A DNA stretch of 17,815 nt, from NCBI GenBank assembly GCA_030636765.1, contig DAOVWI010000028.1:1-17815 (forward strand), read 5' to 3'. The first letter of the stretch is position 1. Each line of letters opens with the position of its first letter. The notes beneath the pieces are model-generated. The model was not told the DNA's origin, did no database searches, and saw only the letters and a list, made by a program, of their open reading frames with translations. Below are positions 7,107 through 15,141 of this stretch, piece by piece. This stretch comes from Gemmatimonadales bacterium. GTDB lineage: Bacteria > Gemmatimonadota > Gemmatimonadetes > Palauibacterales > Palauibacteraceae. The position numbers were made by a program, and so were the translations under genes.

Positions 7107-7141
7107 GCCGGAAATCGTGACACGAAGGCCTCGGACGTCGC

Positions 7142-8665
7142 TCAACGACCCGCTGGAACCCGGTACTGTATGGCTTCAGCCAGGTCGTCGGGCGTGATCC
7201 GGTCCCGCCCCGCCAGGTCGGCGATCGTGCGGGCTACTCTGAGAATTCGGTGATAAGCCCGCGCGCTGAGCCCGAAGCGCTCCACCGCCGCGCGTAGTCG
7301 GTCCTCTCCGAGAGCATCCAGCCGGCAAGCCTTCGCGATCTCCCGGGCGCCCATCTCCGCGTTCGCCCTGCCGGCCAGCCGCCCGGCGGCTCGCTCGCGC
7401 GCCTCGGTCACCCGCGCTCTGACGCGCGCACTCGGCTTCCCGTCTCGCCTCCCCTTCAGGTCGCGCCAGCGGACCGCCGGCACGTCCAGGTGCATGTCGA
7501 TCCGGTCAAGCAGCGGCCCGCTCACGCGCCCGACGTAACGCCGCACGGCGGCGGGATGGCAGGCGCACGGGCTCTCCTCCCCATCGGCGGCGCCCAGGCC
7601 GCACGGACAGGGGTTCATTGCCGCGACCAGGGTGAAGCGGGCGGGAAAGCTGATCGCCGTCCTGACCCGCACGATATGCACGACGCCCTCCTCCAGCGGC
7701 TGCCGCAGGACGTCGAGCGCTCGGCGCCTGAACTCAGGCAGCTCGTCCAGAAAGAGCACGCCACGATGCGCCAGCGACACCTCCCCGGGCCTCGGCACGG
7801 CCCCGCCGCCGACGAGACCGGACTCGCTGACCGTGTGGTGCGGCGAGCGGAAGGGTCGGCGGGTCACGACCTCGCCGTTCGGAAGGCGCCCTGCGACGCT
7901 GTGGATGGCGGTGACCTCCAGACACTCCTGGAGGTCCATCGACGGGAGTATCGAGGGAAGGCGCCGAGCCAGCATCGTCTTCCCGGCCCCCGGCGGGCCC
8001 CGCAGGAGGAGGTTGTGCGCTCCGGCCGCCGCGATCTCGAGCGCCCGCTTCGCCCGCTCCTGACCGTGGACGTCGCGGAGGTCCGGCTCGTCAGGGCCGC
8101 CCTCCCGACCCGGCACGTTCCGGGCGACGTCGCCCGGAGTGGGAAGCGGCCGCGCGCCGCGCAGAAAGCCGATCACCTCCTCGAGCGTAGCCGCGCCCAG
8201 CACCTCCAAGCCGCGAACCGGCCGGGCCTCACCGAGGTTGGCGGCCGGGACGATCAGGCCATCGACATCGCTGGCCCCGAGGAAGTGGAGGGCGATCGGG
8301 AGCACGCCCCGGACCGGGCGCACATCGCCCGCCAGACCGAGCTCCCCGAGCATCGCGTAGCGCCGTGCGCGATCGCCCGGCACGTCGCCCGCCGCAGCGA
8401 GGATTCCCACGATGATCGGGAGATCGAAAGCAGCTCCGTGCTTGCGCACGTCCGCCGGCGCCAGGTTGACCGTGATGCGGAGGCCCGGCACGTGAAGACC
8501 GAGCTGAACGGCGGCAGCCCGTATGCGCTCCCGGCCCTCGCGCACCGCGCTCTCCGCCAGACCCACGATCTGGATGAGGGGCGTGCCGCGCGTGATCGCG
8601 ACCTCGACCTTAACGCGAACCACGTCGAGGCCGATCAGGCACGCCGACGAGACGGTCTGCAGCAT
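7142..8665 (-). CDS. comM: YifB/ComM family Mg-chelatase-like AAA+ ATPase
   Basis: In naturally transformable bacteria ComM is a hexameric helicase that promotes branch migration during integration of incoming DNA; homologues are widespread in bacteria that are not known to be competent. The 507-residue protein is full length. An N-terminal ChlI/Lon-like domain (about 1-165, with VGLAESAVREGRERIRAA) precedes the AAA+ core with Walker A GPPGAGKT (223-230), Walker B VLFLDELPEF (303-312), the family motif AAMNPCPCG (348-356) and a nearby CACH, which together resemble a metal site. A C-terminal Mg_chelatase domain contains SARAYHRILRVARTIADL. The start is ATG 8665 with no clear ribosome binding site. 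It follows ppa on the same strand by 44 nt and is probably transcribed with it. Confidence 0.95.
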   Translation of the reverse strand: MLQTVSSACLIGLDVVRVKVEVAITRGTPLIQIVGLAESAVREGRERIRAAAVQLGLHVPGLRITVNLAPADVRKHGAAFDLPIIVGILAAAGDVPGDRARRYAMLGELGLAGDVRPVRGVLPIALHFLGASDVDGLIVPAANLGEARPVRGLEVLGAATLEEVIGFLRGARPLPTPGDVARNVPGREGGPDEPDLRDVHGQERAKRALEIAAAGAHNLLLRGPPGAGKTMLARRLPSILPSMDLQECLEVTAIHSVAGRLPNGEVVTRRPFRSPHHTVSESGLVGGGAVPRPGEVSLAHRGVLFLDELPEFRRRALDVLRQPLEEGVVHIVRVRTAISFPARFTLVAAMNPCPCGLGAADGEESPCACHPAAVRRYVGRVSGPLLDRIDMHLDVPAVRWRDLKGRRDGKPSARVRARVTEARERAAGRLAGRANAEMGAREIAKACRLDALGEDRLRAAVERFGLSARAYHRILRVARTIADLAGRDRITPDDLAEAIQYRVPAGR

Positions 8666-8709
8666 GAGTGCAGCGTGCGACGCCGCCTCAAGCGCGCGTC
8701 AACCAGGGT

Positions 8710-9237
8710 TCAGATGGAGCGGAGGCCCGCGTAGTGGTCGATCGCCTGCCGAATCCGCTCAAACGCCGCCTTCTTCGGATGCCACCCGAGCAGGGCGGTC
8801 TCCTTCCCCTCCAGGTCCTTGTACACCTCGAAGAAGTACCGAACCTCCGTGAGCAGGTGGTCCGGCAGGTGGCCGATGTCACGGATCTCCTCGAAGCGGG
8901 GATCCTTGTCGGGCACGGTGAGAATCTTCTCGTCGTACCCCATCTCGTCGCGCATCTCGAGAACTCCGATCGGCCTGGCCGAGAGCACGCATCCCGTGAA
9001 GGTCGGATCCGTGACAAGAACCAGTGCGTCCAGGGCATCCCCGTCCCTGGAGAGGGTCCCCGGTATGAAGCCGTAGTCACCCGGATAGTGAACCGGCGAG
9101 TAGAGAACCCGGTCGAGTCGAAACACGCCCTCGCTCGGCTGGTACTCGATCTTGTTCCTCGTCCCCTTCGGAATCTCGACGACTACGTTGACGACATCGG
9201 GCGCCATCTCGCCGGGAGAGAGGTCGTAGAGGCTCAT
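8710..9237 (-). CDS. ppa: Inorganic pyrophosphatase, family I (soluble)
   Basis: The enzyme hydrolyses pyrophosphate to phosphate in the cytoplasm, driving biosynthetic reactions forward. The 175-residue length is normal. Active-site residues are present: EIPKGTRNKIEY (21-32, with Glu21, Lys24, Arg27 and Glu31), DYGFIPGTL (54-62), the metal-binding triple-Asp loop DGDALD (65-70), and Asp97 plus the DKDP loop (110-113). The loop has Ala68 where the family signature usually has Pro or Glu; the three Asp ligands are intact. I start at ATG 9237 (MSLYDLSPGE); an ATG five codons earlier (9252) is possible, and neither has a strong ribosome binding site. It heads a minus-strand pair with comM and is divergent from the creatininase-family gene. 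Confidence 0.95.
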   Translation of the reverse strand: MSLYDLSPGEMAPDVVNVVVEIPKGTRNKIEYQPSEGVFRLDRVLYSPVHYPGDYGFIPGTLSRDGDALDALVLVTDPTFTGCVLSARPIGVLEMRDEMGYDEKILTVPDKDPRFEEIRDIGHLPDHLLTEVRYFFEVYKDLEGKETALLGWHPKKAAFERIRQAIDHYAGLRSI

Positions 9238-9422
9238 GTTCCAAGGTAGCATCGGGCGGCTCGCTCGCAGAAGTGACGTGCGCGGAGCTTGTCTCCGCGG
9301 ACCCGCCGCGAGAGCTTGATCGGTATCGGTACTGTCAGCGCGGTGCGGTCGAGCGGCTCGGCCCCGTGTTCTCCTCCAAGTGTGAGGCCCGTTTGTCGGA
9401 AGCGGCTCTTTCAGCACCGTCC
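9238..9422. other. Intergenic region between divergent ppa and the creatininase-family gene
   Basis: This 185-nt stretch must hold promoters for both directions. I see no confident -35/-10 pair, operator or hairpin in it. An in-frame extension of the plus-strand gene reaches back to a GTG at 9273, but the encoded residues look non-coding and do not match the family's N-terminus. Confidence 0.5.
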
Positions 9423-10235
9423 GTGTCCACGCCAAGGGCTCCGATTCGATTGGCGGAGCTCTCGTGGACGGAGGCCGCGGCCCGGTTCCGCCGCGACCCA
9501 CGGCTTCTCCTGCCGGTCGGAACGTGCCTCCAGCACGGACCGCACCTTCCGCTCGGAGCCGACGCCCTGATCATCACGCGTCTGGGGGAGGCCATCGCCG
9601 CTCGCTACGATCTCCTCGTCGCCCCCACGATCCCTTACGGAGCCACGTCGGCGACCGACACGGAGTACGCCGGAACCGCCTCCCTCTCCGGTAAGACCCT
9701 GCACCGGGTGCTGAACGAGCTCGTGAGCTGCTGGGAGGCACACGGCGTGGAGGAGCTCGTCCTCCTGACGGGGCACGGGTACGGACCACACCTCTACGCG
9801 CTCGCCACGGTGGTGAGCGAGACCGCGCGCATCCGCTCGGTGGACCTGCACGCTATCGATCTCTCCGCCTACCTTGAGAGCGCCCACACGCGCGAGCACG
9901 CCGGCGAGCTCGCCACCTCGCTCATGCTCCACCTGGCCCCGGAGCTCGTGCAGACCGATCGGATCCAGGACGTGCTGCTGCCACCGGAGCGCGTGCGGAA
10001 GCTGGTGGCCGGAGAGGAGCCCGTGCCACTTCCCGGATCCATAGGGGTAGTGGGCAGGCCGTCGATCGCTTCCGCCGAGAAGGGACGGGCGATCTATGAG
10101 TACGTCGTCGATCACATCGGGAGAGGTCTGTTCGGCCCGCCGGCTCCTCCGGACGTCACGCAGCCATCGGGGCGGTCGCACGTCAAGCAGGCGCCGGCTC
10201 GGCACGCCGGAGGTGGAAAACCGCACGATGACTAA
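9423..10235 (+). CDS. Creatininase-family metalloprotein with an altered metal ligand
   Basis: The family holds creatinine amidohydrolase, MftE-like peptidases and pterin/flavin-related amidohydrolases; the reaction here cannot be assigned. From GTG 9423 the protein has 270 residues, as usual. The signature LLPVGTCLQHGPHLPLGAD (29-47) is clear, but the Glu that normally precedes QHGPH is Leu36. In creatininase this Glu is a metal ligand. The other expected ligands are present: His38, Asp47, and His159 and Glu162 in the HAGE motif (159-162). The NGHGGN loop is changed to TGHGYG (116-121), and the usual ETS after HAGE is ATS. The start is uncertain: GTG 9423 and TTG 9450 both fit the family's N-terminus. 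The stop overlaps the next gene's start, so the two are translationally coupled. Confidence 0.85.
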   Translation: MSTPRAPIRLAELSWTEAAARFRRDPRLLLPVGTCLQHGPHLPLGADALIITRLGEAIAARYDLLVAPTIPYGATSATDTEYAGTASLSGKTLHRVLNELVSCWEAHGVEELVLLTGHGYGPHLYALATVVSETARIRSVDLHAIDLSAYLESAHTREHAGELATSLMLHLAPELVQTDRIQDVLLPPERVRKLVAGEEPVPLPGSIGVVGRPSIASAEKGRAIYEYVVDHIGRGLFGPPAPPDVTQPSGRSHVKQAPARHAGGGKPHDD

Positions 10236-10947
10236 CGAACTCGGGCGACTCCGCCACGCCCGCCGGGCAGCCATGCTGGCGGTCCTGCTTGCCGGCGCTT
10301 CGGCCGCCGACCGGTCGCTCCGCGCCCAATCCCCGGAGGAGCTCGACTCCGGCACCTTCGACCTTCTCGTGAACGGCCGCGTCGTGGGCACGGAGCGGTT
10401 CGTGGTGCGCCATGATGGGACCTCGATTCGGGCCGCCGCGCGCGTCAGCCTCGAACCCGGCGCCGACGCGTTGGTGGGGGGCGAGATCCGGCTCCTGCTG
10501 GACGCCGACTTCAGACCGAACCGCTACGAGCTCAAACCGGAGGACGGGCCGCTCCGGTCGGTCGTCGGCATCCGGCAGGGGAACCGGCTCCGGCTGCAGA
10601 CCGACTCGGACGACGGAGAGCGGGTGAAGGAGTTCGTCGCGCCTCCCCGGCTTTCGGTCCTCGAACGGGGCATCGCTCACCACTATTTCCTGCTTCTGCA
10701 GCAGCTTGGCGACGACTTCGGAACGGCCACCGTATCACTTGTCGTGCCGTCGGAGGGGAGGCAGTTTCGAGCGACCGTCCGTGAGGAGGGAGCGGAAACC
10801 GTCCGTGTCGGGGAAGGAACGGTTCCCTCCCACAAATACGTGATCGAGGGCGGCGGGGAGATGCACGCAGTGTGGGTCGGGGAGGACGGCCGGGTGCTTC
10901 GCGCCGAGATCCCCGGCCGGAATTGGGTGGCCAGACGACGGCCGTGA
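10228..10947 (+). CDS. Secreted hypothetical protein (beta-rich periplasmic domain)
   Basis: I do not recognise the family with confidence. The 239-residue protein starts at ATG 10228 with a strong GGAGGTGG upstream and overlaps the creatininase-family stop by 8 nt. The N-terminus has an Arg-rich n-region, a hydrophobic core (AAMLAVLLAGASAA, about 14-27) and likely signal peptidase sites near ASA or RAQ, so the mature protein is probably periplasmic. The remainder alternates short strands: a repeating 'nongeneric' beta pattern from FDLLVNGRVVGTERFVV near residue 45 to WVGEDGRVLRAEIPGRNW at the end. This resembles the curved beta-sheet domains of DUF3108-like or LolA-like envelope proteins. 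No catalytic residues are evident. Its position ahead of a Yip1-like membrane protein and an exporter suggests an envelope role. Confidence 0.75.
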   Translation: MTNELGRLRHARRAAMLAVLLAGASAADRSLRAQSPEELDSGTFDLLVNGRVVGTERFVVRHDGTSIRAAARVSLEPGADALVGGEIRLLLDADFRPNRYELKPEDGPLRSVVGIRQGNRLRLQTDSDDGERVKEFVAPPRLSVLERGIAHHYFLLLQQLGDDFGTATVSLVVPSEGRQFRATVREEGAETVRVGEGTVPSHKYVIEGGGEMHAVWVGEDGRVLRAEIPGRNWVARRRP

Positions 10948-10963
10948 GCGGAGGAGCGCGAGG

Positions 10964-11719
10964 ATGAACGACGAGGATGACAGGGTAAGCGACGAGCCGC
11001 AGAGCCACGAGCCGCAGAGCCACGAGCTTCGCGATGAGCCGCCGACAGCCGACCGAGCCGATCCGGAGATCCCGGCCCTCCCGGCCCGTCTGGCTCAGGT
11101 CGTCTTCTCGCCCGGAGAGCTTTTCGAGAGGCTGAGGGAGAGGCCGGTCTGGCTCGGCGCGCTCCTCACCGCCGTCGTGCTCAGCGTCGCGGCCAACCTG
11201 CTGATCCCGGAGGAGCTCATCCGTCAGCTGGTCATGCAGCAAATGCCCGACAACGCCGATCCGTCCGCCGCCGAGACGGCGCTGCGGATCGCCGGCATCC
11301 TGCGGCTCATCGGACCTATCGTGTTCCCACCCGTGCTGGCGGTGTTCCTGGCGGCCGTGGTCCTTCTCATTTACAACCTGCTCGCTGGAGGAGAGGCCTC
11401 CTTCGCTCACGCCATGAGCGCGACGAGCCACGTCCTGTTCATCCCGACGCTCGGAGGATTGCTGACGGTTCCCCTCATACTTGCCGCCGGGGACGCCCAG
11501 GTCACACTGGGGCTCCACCTCCTCGTGCCGGGGCTCGATTCGGAGGGCTTCGCCTACAATTTCCTGCACGGCCTCAACTTCTTCGGCATCTGGGCCGCCG
11601 TCGTGCTGGGAATCGCCGTGAGCCGGATCTATCGGCGACGCTCCGCCGGATCCTCGATGGCGCTGTTCCTGTCGCTTTACGTGGTCATGAAGGCGGTCGG
11701 CGCGGTTCTTACCGGCTGA
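10964..11719 (+). CDS. Yip1-family integral membrane protein
   Basis: The 251-residue protein has a hydrophilic acidic N-terminus (1-40) followed by a Yip1-type domain. A segment VVFSPGELFERLRERPVWLGALL (about 46-68), typical of bacterial YIP1 proteins (the 'P..F..L...P.....L' entry), leads into five hydrophobic helices: about 64-82, 112-140, 149-172, 198-216 and 227-248. Bacterial members have no assigned biochemical role. The acidic tail contains a perfect tandem repeat, EPQSH twice. The start at ATG 10964 has GGAGGAGCGCGAGG just upstream, and it lies 16 nt after the secreted protein gene. A gap of 89 nt separates it from the adaptor gene of the exporter, with no terminator visible. Confidence 0.82.
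   Translation: MNDEDDRVSDEPQSHEPQSHELRDEPPTADRADPEIPALPARLAQVVFSPGELFERLRERPVWLGALLTAVVLSVAANLLIPEELIRQLVMQQMPDNADPSAAETALRIAGILRLIGPIVFPPVLAVFLAAVVLLIYNLLAGGEASFAHAMSATSHVLFIPTLGGLLTVPLILAAGDAQVTLGLHLLVPGLDSEGFAYNFLHGLNFFGIWAAVVLGIAVSRIYRRRSAGSSMALFLSLYVVMKAVGAVLTG
10994..11023 (+). repeat. Perfect 15-bp tandem duplication inside the Yip1-family gene
   Basis: The 15-nt unit GAGCCGCAGAGCCAC occurs twice in a row (10994-11008, 11009-11023) and is followed by a partial GAGCT. It encodes EPQSH twice within the cytosolic acidic N-terminus, so the reading frame is kept. It looks like a replication-slippage duplication. Confidence 0.9.
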
Positions 11720-11808
11720 CGCCCTGAAACCGCCGGGCCGCCCACCGCGTACCAATACCCGAGGCGCGAAGCGAAACACGTGAAACGAGATAGAGGAGCG
11801 TCGACGGC

Positions 11809-13092
11809 ATGAGCCGAGGCAGGAAGATCCTGATCGGCACGGGGGTCGCGCTTGTCGTGGGTGTCTTGGCCATCCGGGCTGTGACCGCCGGCGGCGAGGA
11901 TGGGGTCGAGGTGCGCGTCGAGAACGTCGAGCACCGGGACCTCGTCGCGAAAGTCCGGGCGAGCGGCCACATCGAGCCCAGGCGATCCGTCGACATCAGC
12001 GCCGACATCTCCGGGCGGATCGTGGAGCTGCCGATCGAGGAGGGACAGAACGTCCGGGAGGGTGATCTGTTGCTGGTCATCGACGCCACGCAGTACCAGG
12101 CGGCGGTCCAGCGCGCGGAGGCCGGCCTGGCCGAGGCGCGAGCGCGGGAGGTGCAGGCGCGAGCGGACTACGAGCAGGCTCGGCGCGACGCCGACCGCTT
12201 GAGCCAGCTCAAGGCCCGCACCGAGAACCTCATCACCGACCAAGAGGTGGAGCGGGCGGTCACCCAGGCGGACGTGAAGGAGGCGCTCTGGCAGGCCTCC
12301 AAGCACGGCGTGGAGATGGCGAGAGCCGCGGTGCGGGAGGCGCAGGACCGCCTGGACAAGACGGTGATCCGCGCCCCGATGAGCGGCCGCATCACGCGCC
12401 TCTCCGTCGAGAAGGGCGAGACCGCCATCGTCGGAACGATGAACAACCCCGGGAGCCTTCTGCTCACGGTCTCCGATCTCTCCGAGATGGAGGCCGTGAT
12501 CGAGGTCGACGAAACCGATGTCCCGGAGGTTTCCATCGGCGACTCGGCCTCGATCGAGATCGACGCCTTTCCCAACCGGCGGTTCACCGGTCGCGTGACC
12601 AAGATCGGCAACAGCTCGATTCGTCCCGTTCAGTCGATGACGTCGACGTCGAGCGAGCAGGCCATCGACTTCGAGGTGCGGATCTCCCTCGACACGCCGC
12701 CGGAGGGCATCCGGCCCGATCTGTCAGCCACCGCCGATGTCATCACTGCCACCCGCGAGGAGGTGCTCGCCATTCCGATCATCGCCCTGACGCTGATCGA
12801 CGAGGACGACTTCGAGTTGATGGAGAACGAGCTGATGGCGGAGGACTCGGCCCGCATCGCGGGTCGTGATGCCTCGCAGATCGAGGGAGTGTACGTGGTG
12901 GAGGATGGGGTAGTCCACTTCCGGCCCGTAGTGATCGGGATCACGGGCGACAACTACTTCGAGGTGCTTGATGGGCTACAGGAGGGGGAGACGATAGTCT
13001 CGGGCAGCTATCAAGCCATCCGGGAGCTTAGGGACAGCACTTCCGTCAAGATCGAAGAGAACGACGAACGGACCTCGCGAAGCGGGAACTGA
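11809..13092 (+). CDS. Periplasmic adaptor (membrane fusion) protein of an ABC exporter, MacA/HlyD type
   Basis: The adaptor links inner-membrane ABC permeases to the periplasm or an outer-membrane channel. The 427-residue protein has an N-terminal membrane anchor (about 7-23). The first half of a lipoyl/barrel-sandwich domain follows (SGHIEPRRSVDISADISGRI, about 52-71, ending LLLVIDATQYQAA). Next come a long alpha-helical hairpin rich in Ala, Glu and Arg (about 97-180), the second lipoyl half (VIRAPMSGRITRLSVEKGE) and a beta-barrel domain (EVDETDVPEVSIGDSASIEI). A membrane-proximal domain closes it, with an unusual acidic insertion (DEDDFELMENELMAEDSARI, about 325-344) before VYVVEDGVVHFRPV. 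The start at ATG 11809 has a GAGGAG site. It ends 5 nt before the ATPase gene, in the classic order adaptor-ATPase-permease-permease. Confidence 0.93.
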   Translation: MSRGRKILIGTGVALVVGVLAIRAVTAGGEDGVEVRVENVEHRDLVAKVRASGHIEPRRSVDISADISGRIVELPIEEGQNVREGDLLLVIDATQYQAAVQRAEAGLAEARAREVQARADYEQARRDADRLSQLKARTENLITDQEVERAVTQADVKEALWQASKHGVEMARAAVREAQDRLDKTVIRAPMSGRITRLSVEKGETAIVGTMNNPGSLLLTVSDLSEMEAVIEVDETDVPEVSIGDSASIEIDAFPNRRFTGRVTKIGNSSIRPVQSMTSTSSEQAIDFEVRISLDTPPEGIRPDLSATADVITATREEVLAIPIIALTLIDEDDFELMENELMAEDSARIAGRDASQIEGVYVVEDGVVHFRPVVIGITGDNYFEVLDGLQEGETIVSGSYQAIRELRDSTSVKIEENDERTSRSGN

Positions 13093-13097
13093 GAAGC

Positions 13098-13847
13098 ATG
13101 CAAGGTTCGGATGAAACAGTCATCGTGACGCGCGGCCTGCGTAAGGAATACGACATGGGCGCCGAAATCGTGTATGCGTTGCGTGGCGTCGACATCGCGA
13201 TCCGGCGCAACGAGTTCATCGCCGTGATGGGCCCGTCCGGCTCGGGCAAGTCGACGCTGTTGAACCTGGTCGGCTGCCTCGACACCCCCACGGCCGGCGA
13301 GTACATCCTCAACGGGAGTCCGGTGCAGGATCTGCATGACGACGAGCTGGCCCGGATCCGAAACCGCGAGATCGGCTTCGTCTTTCAGACCTTCAATCTT
13401 CTGCCGCGGGCCACGGCGCTGCACAACGTGGAGCTGCCGCTGATCTACGCGGGTGTAAGGGCCGGACCGCGCCGGGAGCGGGCCGCACGTGCGCTGGAGC
13501 ACGTCGGGCTTGCCGACCGTATGACTCACCAGCCTAACGAGCTGTCGGGGGGACAACGCCAGCGCGTGGCGATCGCCCGCGCCCTGGTCAACGAGCCCTC
13601 CATCCTCCTGGCCGATGAGCCGACCGGAAACCTGGACTCCACGACCTCCGCAGACATCATGACGCTCTTCATCGAGCTTCACCACCATGGCCAGACCATC
13701 ATCATGGTGACGCACGAGCACGACATCGCCGAGTTCGCCGGGCGGATCATTACGCTCGTGGACGGCATGGTCGCATCCAGCGACGCCAAGCTCAGCTCCG
13801 CACCCTTCGCCTCCGCGGCCCCACCGGTCATCACGAACAGCAGCTGA
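13098..13847 (+). CDS. ABC exporter ATP-binding protein (MacB/LolD-like)
   Basis: This ATPase subunit powers the exporter formed with the two downstream permeases. It has 249 residues with all nucleotide-binding motifs: Walker A GPSGSGKST (45-53), Q-loop Gln97, signature LSGGQ (149-153), Walker B ILLADEPTGNLD (169-180) and switch His206 in VTHEHD. The C-terminal ~25 residues (Ala/Ser/Pro-rich) are an extra tail beyond the usual LolD end. Unlike E. coli MacB, the ATPase is not fused to its permease. Spacing is 5 nt after the adaptor and 16 nt before the first permease, so a single operon is near certain. The ribosome binding site is weak (GAGAAG), fitting translational coupling. Confidence 0.96.
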   Translation: MQGSDETVIVTRGLRKEYDMGAEIVYALRGVDIAIRRNEFIAVMGPSGSGKSTLLNLVGCLDTPTAGEYILNGSPVQDLHDDELARIRNREIGFVFQTFNLLPRATALHNVELPLIYAGVRAGPRRERAARALEHVGLADRMTHQPNELSGGQRQRVAIARALVNEPSILLADEPTGNLDSTTSADIMTLFIELHHHGQTIIMVTHEHDIAEFAGRIITLVDGMVASSDAKLSSAPFASAAPPVITNSS

Positions 13848-13863
13848 GGACGGGAGGACCGGG

Positions 13864-15108
13864 ATGAGCCTCGCCGAGGCGATCCGCGTCGCACTGACCC
13901 AGATCTGGGCCCACAAGCTCAAGTCCCTCTTCTCCCTGGCCGGCGTGGCCATCGGCATCACCTTCTTGATCGCCGTGATTGCCGTGGTCGAGGGAATGAA
14001 CCGGTACGTGCAAGAGGACTTCGCGGGCTCCCTGTTCGGGGTGAACACCTTTTCGGTCGTTAGGCGGCCTACCGTGCAAACGGGCAACCGATCGGCGGAG
14101 GAGATTCGCCGCCTCAACCGGAACCCGTACCCGGATCTCGACGACGTCGCGGCGGTCAGGAGGGCCGTACCGAGCGCCCGGTACTTCGCGTATCGAGATG
14201 CGCGCCGGATGAGCCAGGTTTGGCACGGCGAGCGGCGCCGTCGCAACGTCCGCGTGATCGGCGGCTCTGAGGACTATCAGGGCACCCAGGGCTGGGAGGT
14301 CGAGGTGGGGCGCGGCCTGACGCCCCTCGACCAGCAGCGTGGCCTGAAGGTGGTGGTGATCGGACCCGAAATCGCCGAGAAGCTCTTCCCCACCGCGTCA
14401 CCGCTCGGGAAACGCATCCGACTCGAGGCCCACCGCTACGAGGTGGTCGGCGTCTTCAAGCGCAAGGGAGGCCTGCTCGGCAACGCCTGGGACGCGGCGA
14501 TCCTCATGCCGTACGAGACCTACAACCAGACCCTCAGCTCGAAGCGGGATCGCGTCCTCGAGATCCTGGTGAAGACCAACAACGAGAGCGAGCTGCGGGA
14601 GGCGATGGACGTGGCCGAGGGGGCTCTACGCGTCAGCCGCGGACTGAGGCCGGGGGAGGAGAACAACTTCTACTTCCAGACGTCGACTCAGCTGCTGAGC
14701 GCGTGGGAGCGGATCAACAACATCCTGCTGGCGGCGGTCCCCGGCCTGGTCTCCATCTCTCTCGTGGTCAGCGGGATCGTGATCATGAACATCATGCTTG
14801 TATCGGTCACGCAGCGCACACGCGAGATCGGCGTGCGAAAGGCGATGGGGGCCCGGCAGCGGGACATCATGATGCAGTTCCTCGCCGAATCGTCCTTCCT
14901 CTCTCTGCTCGGGTCGGGGATCGGGGTCCTTCTCGGTCTGGGCCTGGGCAAACTCGTCGAGCGCCTCAGTCCGCTTCCCGCGTCGATCCCTTCATGGGCG
15001 CTCGCGACGGCCATCGGGCTGGGCCTAATCGTCGGACTTTCTTCAGGCATCTATCCTGCCCGCCGAGCGTCCCGGTTGAATCCGATCGATGCGCTGCGCT
15101 ACGAGTAG
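13864..15108 (+). CDS. ABC exporter permease, MacB/FtsX type (first of two)
   Basis: The 414-residue inner-membrane protein has the MacB permease layout. The first membrane helix (about 20-43, SLAGVAIGITFLIAVIAVVEG) is followed by a large periplasmic MacB_PCD domain (about 44-280), and then an FtsX domain with three helices. The cytosolic coupling motif VTQRTREIGVRKAMGARQRD (about 316-335) lies between helices 2 and 3. It ends in the family's NPIDALRYE tail. The ATG at 13864 has GGGAGG 7 nt upstream. It is paralogous to the next gene, so the transporter is probably a heterodimer with one ATPase pair, like YknXYZ-type exporters. The substrate cannot be read from the sequence. Confidence 0.95.
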   Translation: MSLAEAIRVALTQIWAHKLKSLFSLAGVAIGITFLIAVIAVVEGMNRYVQEDFAGSLFGVNTFSVVRRPTVQTGNRSAEEIRRLNRNPYPDLDDVAAVRRAVPSARYFAYRDARRMSQVWHGERRRRNVRVIGGSEDYQGTQGWEVEVGRGLTPLDQQRGLKVVVIGPEIAEKLFPTASPLGKRIRLEAHRYEVVGVFKRKGGLLGNAWDAAILMPYETYNQTLSSKRDRVLEILVKTNNESELREAMDVAEGALRVSRGLRPGEENNFYFQTSTQLLSAWERINNILLAAVPGLVSISLVVSGIVIMNIMLVSVTQRTREIGVRKAMGARQRDIMMQFLAESSFLSLLGSGIGVLLGLGLGKLVERLSPLPASIPSWALATAIGLGLIVGLSSGIYPARRASRLNPIDALRYE

Positions 15109-15141
15109 GCCGCGCACGGCCTGCACCGGAGGAGGCCCCGC

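Noticed and set aside
7107..7141. Terminator between convergent DinB and comM genes
   Set aside because: Only a short CGAAGGCCTCG near-palindrome is present, with no usable stem and loop and no T-run.
7490..8734. Plus-strand open frame of 414 codons
   Set aside because: It is a shadow opposite comM, which has complete AAA+ motifs; the plus-strand product is Arg/His-rich with no recognisable domain.
10532..11779. Minus-strand open frame of 415 codons
   Set aside because: It is antisense to the secreted and Yip1-family genes, which have ribosome binding sites, a signal peptide and membrane helices.
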